The notes under the pieces were generated by a model, which saw nothing but the letters and a program-made list of their open reading frames with translations, had not been told where the DNA came from and did no database searches. Below are positions 36,869 to 43,406 of a stretch of DNA of 64,000 bases, one piece after another (position 1 is the first letter of the stretch; each line of letters begins with the position of its first letter). Both the position numbers and the translations under genes were made by a program. The DNA comes from Blastococcus sp. DSM 46786 (GTDB lineage: Bacteria; Actinomycetota; Actinomycetes; Mycobacteriales; Geodermatophilaceae), in assembly GCF_900109665.1 (NCBI RefSeq), contig NZ_FOAO01000020.1, positions 35,705 through 99,704 of the forward strand, in the 5' to 3' direction.

Positions 36869-37612
36869 TCAGCCCCGGCCCTGCGTGCCCGGCCGGGCGC
36901 GCCGCACCAGGAGGTCGCGCAGTTCCCGGGTGTGCCGCCGGCTCACGACCAGCTCCGTGCCACCGACGACGACCGTGCACCGCCCGGCGTCCATCCGGAC
37001 CTCCTCGACGTGCTGGAGCGCGACCAGCAGCGACCGGTGGATCCGCACGAAGCCGGCGTCCTTCCAGCTCTCCTCCAAGGTGGTCAGCGGCACGCGGACC
37101 AGATGGCTGCCCGACGCGGTGTGCAGCCGGGCGTAGTCGCCCTGCGCCTCGACGTACCGGACGCTGGAGCGCGGGACGAACCTCGTCACACCCCCCAGTT
37201 CCACGGCGATGTCGTCGTCCACCGCCACGGGTCCACCGGCCCGCGCGCCGACCACCCGGCGGACCGCCTCGGACAGCCGGTCGTCGCGGACGGGCTTGAG
37301 GACGTAGTCGACGGCGCCGAGCTCGAACGCGTCCACCGCGTGGTCGTCGTAGGCGGTGACGAAGACGACCGGCGGCGGCGCCTTGAACCGGGAGAGCACG
37401 CGCGCCAGGTCGACCCCGCTGAGCCCGGGCATCCGGATGTCGAGGAAGACGGCGTCGACCGCCCGCTCCTGGAGCAGGCGCAGCGCCTCCGTGGCCGAGT
37501 CGCTGGTCAGCACGGTCCCGATCCGCCCGTCCCGCTCGAGCAGCCAGCGCAGCTCCTCGAGGGCCGGGCGTTCGTCGTCCACCACCAGGACGGTCAACCG
37601 GTCTGCGGTCAC
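36869..37612 (-). CDS. LytTR-type response regulator
   Basis: 247 residues from GTG 37612 with GAGGAGG 6 bp upstream. Receiver: VLVVDDERPALEELRWLL, phospho-acceptor Asp58 in AVFLDIRMPG, Lys in YVLKPV. LytTR DNA-binding domain from about 140: VRYVEAQGDYARLHTASGSH, FVRIHRSLLV and a C-terminal VVSRRHTRELRDLLV. It binds DNA by beta strands, usually at paired direct repeats. Partner kinase is the LytS-like gene at 37795-38919, and the symporter genes downstream are probable targets. Confidence 0.93.
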   Translation of the reverse strand: MTADRLTVLVVDDERPALEELRWLLERDGRIGTVLTSDSATEALRLLQERAVDAVFLDIRMPGLSGVDLARVLSRFKAPPPVVFVTAYDDHAVDAFELGAVDYVLKPVRDDRLSEAVRRVVGARAGGPVAVDDDIAVELGGVTRFVPRSSVRYVEAQGDYARLHTASGSHLVRVPLTTLEESWKDAGFVRIHRSLLVALQHVEEVRMDAGRCTVVVGGTELVVSRRHTRELRDLLVRRARPGTQGRG

Positions 37613-37618
37613 GGCACC

Positions 37619-37798
37619 TCCTCGCCGGCGGTCGTCGGCGTCGTGACCGACGGTGCCCTGCTCATGCGTGACCTCGCCAGCTCGGTGCCCTGCTCATGCG
37701 TGACCTCGCGAGCTCGGTCACGAGCCCTCCTCGCTGGCGCTCGTCGGCGTCGTGACCGACGGTGCCCTGCTCATGCGTGACCTCGCGAGCTCGGTCAC
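37619..37798. repeat. Triple direct repeat at the end of the kinase gene
   Basis: The 36-base unit CGGTGCCCTGCTCATGCGTG...AGCTCGGT occurs at 37651-37686, 37683-37718 (overlapping by 4, period 32) and 37760-37795. A longer 70-base block around the first copy (37619-37688) is matched by 37727-37798. The last copy overlaps the stop codon of the LytS-like gene. The unit contains GTGACC...GGTCAC arms, so each copy can form a small stem. Confidence 0.75.
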
Positions 37799-38919
37799 GT
37801 GTGCACCCCGGGCGCGAACTTGGGGACGCGCACGATGACCTTCGTCCCCGCGCCAGGGGCGGTCTCGACGACCAGACCGTAGTCGTCCCCGAACGCGGTG
37901 CGCAGCCGGGCATCGACGTTGCCCAGCCCCACCGAGTCGACCGAGATGTCACCGGCGAGGGCCCGCCGCACCTTCTCCGGGTCCTCGCCGATCCCGTCGT
38001 CCTCGACCGAGATCAGGCACTCCCCGGCCTGGTCGGCGGCGATGATGGTCACGGTCCCGGTGCCCGGCTTGCGTTCCAGACCGTGCCGCACCGCGTTCTC
38101 CACGAGCGGCTGCAGGCAGAGGAACGGGACGGCGACCGGCAGGACCTCCTGCGCCACCCGGAGCGTGACCTGGAGCCGGTCACCGAACCGCGCCTTCTCC
38201 AGCACCAGGTACCGCTCGATCGACCGCAGCTCCTCGGCCAGGGTCGTGTACTCACCGTGGTGGCTGAACGAGTACCGGGTGAAGTCGGCGAACTCCAGCA
38301 GGAGCTCCCGCGCCCGCTCGGGGTCGGTCCGGACGAACGAGGCGATGGCGCCCAGCGAGTTGTAGATGAAGTGGGGGCTGATCTGCGCGCGCAGCGCCCG
38401 GACCTCGGCCTCCATCAGCCGCGTCCTCGAGGCGTCGAGCTCCGCCAGCTCCAGGTTCCCCGACACCCAGCGCGCGACCTCGGTGACGGCCCGGACGAGC
38501 CCGGCGGAGGCCGACGAGGTGAACGCCTGCAGGGTGCCGACCACCCGGTCCTCCACCACGAGCGGGCTGATCACGACCTGCCGCAGCCCGCAGCCGGCGT
38601 CCGAGCAGGCGAAGTCCCTGCGGTCCCGGACCACCGTGCCACCCGACTCCAGGACGATGCCGGCGAGGGCTGCCGCGTCCGGTTCGTGGTGGCCGAAGCG
38701 GCCGTCCCAGGCCAGCGTCGTCACGGTGTCGGTCAGCGCGACGGCCGGGACCCCGAGCAGGTCCCGCAGGTGCCGGATGGCGCGGCCGGCGGAGCCGCTG
38801 GTCAGGCCCTCCCGCAGCTCCGGCGCCGTCAGGGAGGCCGAGTGGAGGGTCCGGAAGGTCGCCTGCTCCGCCTCCGTGCCGAGGTGACCGGGGCGCAGCC
38901 AGCGCAGTGCGTCGCGCAT
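37795..38919 (-). CDS. LytS-like histidine kinase with GAF domain, no membrane segments
   Basis: 374 residues from ATG 38919 (MRDALRWLRPGHLG). Residues 45-160 form a GAF-like domain, with Cys105 and Cys110 in FACSDAGCGLRQVV, a possible redox or metal site. The kinase core has the LytS/His_kinase motif LRAQISPHFIYNSLGAI (His183) and an HATPase domain with LVENAVRHGLERK and VGLGNVDARL. No transmembrane helix is seen, unlike typical LytS/BtsS, so it probably senses a cytoplasmic signal. Its stop lies inside the repeat block. Confidence 0.9.
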   Translation of the reverse strand: MRDALRWLRPGHLGTEAEQATFRTLHSASLTAPELREGLTSGSAGRAIRHLRDLLGVPAVALTDTVTTLAWDGRFGHHEPDAAALAGIVLESGGTVVRDRRDFACSDAGCGLRQVVISPLVVEDRVVGTLQAFTSSASAGLVRAVTEVARWVSGNLELAELDASRTRLMEAEVRALRAQISPHFIYNSLGAIASFVRTDPERARELLLEFADFTRYSFSHHGEYTTLAEELRSIERYLVLEKARFGDRLQVTLRVAQEVLPVAVPFLCLQPLVENAVRHGLERKPGTGTVTIIAADQAGECLISVEDDGIGEDPEKVRRALAGDISVDSVGLGNVDARLRTAFGDDYGLVVETAPGAGTKVIVRVPKFAPGVHT

Positions 38920-39046
38920 CGACGGGATCTCCCTCCAGGCAGCCCGGCCGACCGTCGGACCGTGGGCCAGCGAACCGTAGATCCTGGCGGCACGAGCACA
39001 TCGGCGAACCGCGGAGCATCCCCCGGGGCGGGGGTTCCGCCCCGGC

Positions 39047-39199
39047 TCACCCCGCCGGCAGCTGCTCCCCGCACCGGGGGCAGCCGGTGGGCGGGTCCTC
39101 GTCGGCCAGCCCGCCGCAGGCCGGGCACACCCGGCACATCCAGCACGCCGGGTCGCCGCCGTCGTCGGGCACCGACCTCGTCCGGTCGTCGTCGTCCAC
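39047..39199 (-). CDS. 50-residue zinc-ribbon miniprotein
   Basis: GTG at 39199 is preceded by GGGAGGG 5 bp away, and the frame encodes a short acidic N-terminus (VDDDDRTRSVPDDG) followed by CWMCRVCPACGG, ADEDPPTGC and PRCGEQ, then stop at 39047. Seven cysteines in C-x2-C-x2-C-x2-C and C-x2-C spacing look like a double zinc ribbon. It is too short for a known family by eye and lies between the kinase gene and a lipoprotein gene. Could be a rubredoxin-like or protein-protein adaptor. Confidence 0.65.
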   Translation of the reverse strand: MDDDDRTRSVPDDGGDPACWMCRVCPACGGLADEDPPTGCPRCGEQLPAG

Positions 39200-39308
39200 G
39201 CGCCCTCCCAATGCGACAACTCTGTTGCGGCCCGCCCGCCGAGGGGTGCAGGTGCCGGATCGGGGGTAGCCAGCGACGGTCGTACGAAATCCCCTCGGAA
39301 GGACCAGG

Positions 39309-39896
39309 ATGACCCGCCGCACGCGCAGGAACGCATTCGCCACCCTGCTCCTCGCCACCACCCTGCCCCTCGCCGCCTGCGGTGGGGGAGGCGGCGCCGA
39401 CAGCCCGGGGGTCGACGAGCTCGACAACCCGCTCGACGTGCCCGGCGACGAGGTGATCGGCGGCAATCCCGGCCCCGACGAGGCCGTGACCGAGGACATC
39501 AAGATCACCGCGGTGGGGCTCGCCTACCCGGACGACGGCGTGTGGGAGCAGGGCGAGGACGTCCGGCTCTACGCCGCCATCGCCAACACCGGGACCACCG
39601 GTGACCAGCTGGTCGAGGTCCGCGGCGAGGACTTCGCCGGCGCAGAGCTGATCCCGCTGGACGGTGCCGCCGGCACGATCGAGGTCCCCGAGGAGGACAA
39701 CGTCTACCTGGAGCCCGAGGGCCCGCCGTCGGTGATCCTCACGGACCTGTCGACGGACCTGCGCTCGTCGCAGTCGATCCCCGTCACCTTCGTCTTCGAG
39801 CAGGCCGGCGAGGTCACCATGGAGGCGCCGGTGGTCTCCGAGCCTCCCGGCCAGGGCGACTTCGAGGCTCCGGAGGACCCGACGTCGGAGAACTGA
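39309..39896 (+). CDS. Secreted lipoprotein (LpqE-like)
   Basis: 195 residues. Signal peptide ends at the lipobox LAAC (Cys24), so the protein is a lipoprotein with a Gly/Asp-rich linker. The domain at about 60-170 (EDIKITAVGLAYPDDGVWEQ, LYAAIANTGTTGDQLVEVRG, and SSQSIPVTFVFEQAGEVTME) has the fold pattern of LpqE/PCuAC-like proteins, but the Met/His copper ligands of PCuAC are absent. Function unknown. ATG start follows GGAAGGACC at 5 bp distance. Confidence 0.8.
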   Translation: MTRRTRRNAFATLLLATTLPLAACGGGGGADSPGVDELDNPLDVPGDEVIGGNPGPDEAVTEDIKITAVGLAYPDDGVWEQGEDVRLYAAIANTGTTGDQLVEVRGEDFAGAELIPLDGAAGTIEVPEEDNVYLEPEGPPSVILTDLSTDLRSSQSIPVTFVFEQAGEVTMEAPVVSEPPGQGDFEAPEDPTSEN

Positions 39897-39958
39897 TCCC
39901 CCCGCGGGACGACCCGCGGATCATCCCGAGGGGCGACGAGGCGGGCGACCGCGGTCCC

Positions 39959-39964
39959 TAGGCT
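39959..39964 (+). promoter_or_regulatory. Probable -10 hexamer TAGGCT of the kinase gene
   Basis: TAGGCT is followed by 7 bases and the ATG at 39972. No Shine-Dalgarno lies between. This is the same arrangement as at the P450 gene. Confidence 0.5.
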
Positions 39965-39971
39965 TCCGCGC

Positions 39972-41156
39972 ATGGAACGGTCGCCCGCCGTCGAGCGCCT
40001 GGCCCCGTGGCTGCGGGACCGGCCGTTCGTCGTCGACGCCGGGCTGGCCGCGCTCATCGGCCTGGTCACCGTCGTCCTGCCCGCCGGCACGTACTGGTCC
40101 AGCGAAGGTGCCTCGTTCGTCGTGGGCGTGCTGCTGGTGGCGCCGCTGGCGTGGCGCCGCCGTGCGCCGGTCCCGGCCGCGGCGGTCGTCGTCGCGGCCG
40201 GGCTGCTCGAGCTGCTGGTCTCCGACCAGTTCCTGGCGGCCAACTACGCGGCGCTGGTGACGGTCTACTCGCTGGCTGCCTACGCCCCGCGCTGGGCCGG
40301 GCAGGCGGGCCTGGCCGTCGGGCTGGTGGGTGCGGTCCTCGCGAGCCTGCGCTACTACTCCACCGGCCTCTTCGACGCGGTCTTTCCTGCTGGCTCCATC
40401 GGCGTGGCGGTGGTCGCCGCCTGGGCGCTGGGCGACCTGCGGCGCGCGCGCCTCCAGCGGCTGGCCGCGCTCGAGGAGCGGGCGCAGCTGCTGGAGCTGG
40501 AGCGCGACCAGGAGATGCGGCTCGCCGCGACGGCCGAGCGGGCCCGCATCGCGCGCGAGATGCACGACGTCGTCGCGCACTCCCTGTCGGTCGTCATCGC
40601 GCAGGCCGACGGCGGCCGCTACGCCGGCAAGGCCGATCCGCAGGCCGCCACCGACGCGCTGGAGGCGATCGCCGCCACCGGCCGGCAGGCGCTCACCGAC
40701 ATGCGCGCCTTGCTCGGCGTGCTCCGGGACGGCGGCGGCGAGGAGTACGCCCCGCAGCCCGACGTCGCCGCGATCCCGGCCCTGGTCGAGGACGTGCGGG
40801 GCAGCGGCCTGGACGTCGACCTCATCGAGGAGGGGACGCCGCAGCCGATGCCGGCCGGCCCGCAGCTGGCCGCCTACCGCATCGTGCAGGAGTCGCTCAC
40901 CAACGTGCTCAAGCACGCCGGCCCGGCCGGGCGCGCGTGGGTGCGGCTGCAGTGGCGGCCCGACACGCTGGAGCTCTCCGTCCTCGACGACGGCCGCGGC
41001 GCCGCGGCCGCGGTCACCGGCTCCGACGGCCTGGGCCAGGGGCTCCGCGGCATGCGCGAGCGCGCCCAGCTGCACGGCGGCCGGCTGGAGGCCGGGCCCC
41101 GGCACGGTGGCGGTTTCGGCGTGCACGCCGCCCTGCCCTACCGTGCAGGCCGATGA
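39972..41156 (+). CDS. NarL-type sensor histidine kinase
   Basis: 394 residues. Five or so membrane helices in the first 155 residues (ALIGLVTVVLPAGTYW to GSIGVAVVAAWALGDLRR), then a coiled region, HisKA_3 motif ERARIAREMHDVVAHSLSVV with His198, and an HATPase domain with the motif ESLTNVLKHAG and GQGLRGMRERAQLHGG. The signal probably comes from the membrane or periplasm. Its stop overlaps the response-regulator start (ATGA). Confidence 0.93.
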   Translation: MERSPAVERLAPWLRDRPFVVDAGLAALIGLVTVVLPAGTYWSSEGASFVVGVLLVAPLAWRRRAPVPAAAVVVAAGLLELLVSDQFLAANYAALVTVYSLAAYAPRWAGQAGLAVGLVGAVLASLRYYSTGLFDAVFPAGSIGVAVVAAWALGDLRRARLQRLAALEERAQLLELERDQEMRLAATAERARIAREMHDVVAHSLSVVIAQADGGRYAGKADPQAATDALEAIAATGRQALTDMRALLGVLRDGGGEEYAPQPDVAAIPALVEDVRGSGLDVDLIEEGTPQPMPAGPQLAAYRIVQESLTNVLKHAGPAGRAWVRLQWRPDTLELSVLDDGRGAAAAVTGSDGLGQGLRGMRERAQLHGGRLEAGPRHGGGFGVHAALPYRAGR

Positions 41157-41848
41157 GCGCGATCCGGGTCGTCCTCGTGGACGACCAGCAGATGGTGCGG
41201 GCCGGGTTCCGCATGGTCATCGACTCCCAGCCCGACCTCACCGTGGTCGGGGAGGCCGGCGACGGCGCGGCGGCGGTCGAGGTGCTGGCCCGGACCCCCG
41301 CCGACGTCGTCCTCATGGACATCCGCATGCCCGGCACCGACGGCATCGAGGGCACCCGGCAGGTCACCGCGCTGCCCGAGCCGCCGCGGGTCGTCGTCCT
41401 CACCACGTTCGACCTCGACGAGTACGTGGTGGCCGCGATCGGCGCCGGGGCCAGCGGCTTCCTGCTCAAGGACGCCGCGCCCGAGGAGATGCTCTCCGCG
41501 ATCCGCACCGTGCACGCCGGTGACTCGGTGATCGCGGCGAGCTCCACCCGCCGGCTGCTGCAGCACGTTGCGCCCATCCTGCGGGGCGGGGCGGCTGTCG
41601 CACCCGCCGGCGCCGACGACGGCGCCCTGGGCGAGCTGACGCCGCGCGAGCGCGAGGTGCTCGAGCAGATGGCCTACGGCGCGACCAACAGCGAGATCGC
41701 CGCGCACTTCTTCGTCAGCGAGGCGACGGTGAAGACCCACGTCGGCCGCGTGCTGGCCAAGACCGGCTCGCGCGACCGGGTGCAGGCCGTCGTCCTGGCC
41801 TACCGCACCGGGCTGGTCGCCCCCGCGGACCTCCTCCGCAACGCCTGA
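41153..41848 (+). CDS. NarL-type response regulator
   Basis: 231 residues. Receiver: VVLVDDQQMVRAGFRMVID, Asp56 in VVLMDIRMPG, Lys in FLLKDA. LuxR domain: LTPREREVLEQMAYGATNSE then IAAHFFVSEATVKTHVGRVL. Partner of the overlapping kinase. Target genes are unknown; the ABC exporter 42629-45866 lies nearby but on another unit. Confidence 0.94.
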   Translation: MSAIRVVLVDDQQMVRAGFRMVIDSQPDLTVVGEAGDGAAAVEVLARTPADVVLMDIRMPGTDGIEGTRQVTALPEPPRVVVLTTFDLDEYVVAAIGAGASGFLLKDAAPEEMLSAIRTVHAGDSVIAASSTRRLLQHVAPILRGGAAVAPAGADDGALGELTPREREVLEQMAYGATNSEIAAHFFVSEATVKTHVGRVLAKTGSRDRVQAVVLAYRTGLVAPADLLRNA

Positions 41849-41911
41849 GCCGGCGCCGACCGACTCACGCCGGCCATCCGGCACCAGCCGACCAGGTGAC
41901 CCTCCAGGCGG

Positions 41912-41945
41912 TCTGCCCCTGAGTGCACCTGCACTCAGAGGCAGA
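41912..41945. terminator. Hairpin between convergent genes
   Basis: TCTGCC-c-CTGAGTGCA (41912-41927) pairs with TGCACTCAG-a-GGCAGA (41930-41945): a 9-bp inner and 6-bp outer stem with one mismatch. It lies between the response regulator (ends 41848) and the minus-strand membrane protein (ends 41998), so it can terminate both. Confidence 0.7.
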
Positions 41946-41997
41946 GCGTGCCGAGGGGACCACCTGCCAGGGCCGGTAGGCCCGGCGACGGCCGGGA

Positions 41998-42513
41998 CTA
42001 CGCACCGGGACAGCGATTGTCCCCGCCGCTGTGCTCCTGGCACACCCGCGGCCGGCCCTCCTCCGGCTGGTCCGGGACGGCCGGTGCCGCCAGCCAGTGC
42101 ACCCCGACCCCGACGACGAGCGCCGCCGCCACCCCCGCACCCGAGACGGCGAGCACGAGCCGGCGGCGCCACCACAGGCCGAGCACCACACCCACGCCCG
42201 CCAGGCAGGCCGCCCGCATCGCCAGCGCGAGGACGTGCTCCCGCAGCGCCTCCCGCCCGGACGACGGCGTGGTGTCCGTCCAGGCGAAGATGCTGTCGGC
42301 AGCCCAGCCCCACAGGTCTCCGGCCAGCGTCCACGCCCCCTGCACCGCCGTCCACAGGTAGGCGAAGGCGACCACCGCGAGCGCGGCGCGCTGCCAGATC
42401 GCCGGCCGCTCTGCGACGTCCGTGCCGTCCACCGTCACCCCCGGCTGTTCCGCAGTGAGCAGCTCACCGAAGCCCGGCCGATCCGGAACTCCGACCGGAG
42501 GATGACACGCCAT
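41998..42513 (-). CDS. Membrane protein of unknown function
   Basis: 171 residues from ATG 42513, which has GGAGG 4 bp upstream; a longer frame to 42711 is not supported. Three hydrophobic helices are visible: WQRAALAVVAFAYLWTAVQG, a middle segment ALAMRAACLAGVGVVLGLWW and LVLAVSGAGVAAALVVGVGV. The C-terminus PRVCQEHSGGDNRCPG has two cysteines. No family is recognised. It is divergent from the ABC exporter genes. Confidence 0.72.
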   Translation of the reverse strand: MACHPPVGVPDRPGFGELLTAEQPGVTVDGTDVAERPAIWQRAALAVVAFAYLWTAVQGAWTLAGDLWGWAADSIFAWTDTTPSSGREALREHVLALAMRAACLAGVGVVLGLWWRRRLVLAVSGAGVAAALVVGVGVHWLAAPAVPDQPEEGRPRVCQEHSGGDNRCPGA

Positions 42514-42628
42514 CCACCTCCGGGTGCAGCAGCGCCCGCGGGAAGACCCGTCCGCGCTCCGACGCGGGGGGACGCCGCCGGGCGGGAGCGTGATCACCGT
42601 CGATGAAGTCCGTTCCCGGAGGTGCGCA

Positions 42629-43402
42629 GTGCCCGTCCCCGTCATGACCGTCCCCGGCGAGCCGCCGGCGTCCCTCGCCGGCGCCGCCGTCCGCGCCGCC
42701 GGCCTGCGCAAGACCTACGGCGGCGGCGAGACCGCCGTCCACGCGCTGGCCGGCGTCGACGTCACCTTCGCCCGCGGCGGGTTCACCGCGATCATGGGCC
42801 CCTCCGGCAGCGGCAAGTCCACGCTGATGCACTGCCTGGCGGGGCTCGACAGCGCCACCGCCGGGCAGGTGTGGCTCGGCGACACCGAGCTGACCAGCCT
42901 CCGGGACGACGAGCTCACCGGGCTGCGCCGCCAGCGGATCGGGTTCGTCTTCCAGGCGTTCAACCTGCTGCCGGTGCTGCCGGCGCGCGAGAACATCGTG
43001 CTGCCGATGCAGCTGGCCGGGCTGCGCCCCGACCCGGTCTGGTTCGACGACGTCGTCGCGCGGCTGGGGCTGCGCGAGCGCCTCGGCCACCGCCCGCACG
43101 AGCTCTCCGGCGGCCAGCAGCAGCGGGTGGCCATCGCTCGCGCACTGCTCCCCCGCCCCGACGTCGTCTTCGCCGACGAGCCCACCGGCAACCTCGACTC
43201 CCGCAGCGGCGCGGAGGTGCTCGGCCTGCTGCGCTCCAGCGTCAAGGAGACCGGCCAGACCGTCGTCATGGTCACCCACGACCCGTCGGCCGCCGCCTAC
43301 GCCGACCGCGTGGTGCTGCTGGCCGACGGCCGGCTGGCCGGCGAGCTCAGCGATCCGACCGCGGCCTCCGTGCTCGACGCCCTGCGCGGGTTGGGGGCCT
43401 GA
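42629..43402 (+). CDS. ABC exporter ATP-binding protein (LolD/MacB type)
   Basis: 257 residues from GTG 42629 with GGAGG 6-7 bp upstream; an ATG at 42644 is possible. Walker A GPSGSGKST (57-65), Q-loop FVFQAFNLLP, signature LSGGQQQR, and VVFADEPTGNLDS match the MacB/LolD subfamily that drives mechanotransmission rather than transport through the membrane. Works with the FtsX-like permease 4 bp downstream. Confidence 0.93.
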   Translation: MPVPVMTVPGEPPASLAGAAVRAAGLRKTYGGGETAVHALAGVDVTFARGGFTAIMGPSGSGKSTLMHCLAGLDSATAGQVWLGDTELTSLRDDELTGLRRQRIGFVFQAFNLLPVLPARENIVLPMQLAGLRPDPVWFDDVVARLGLRERLGHRPHELSGGQQQRVAIARALLPRPDVVFADEPTGNLDSRSGAEVLGLLRSSVKETGQTVVMVTHDPSAAAYADRVVLLADGRLAGELSDPTAASVLDALRGLGA

Positions 43403-43406
43403 CGTC

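Noticed and set aside
37619..37798. Possible CRISPR array or tandem array
   Set aside because: The three copies overlap or are unevenly spaced, have no unique spacers of constant length, and no cas genes are present.
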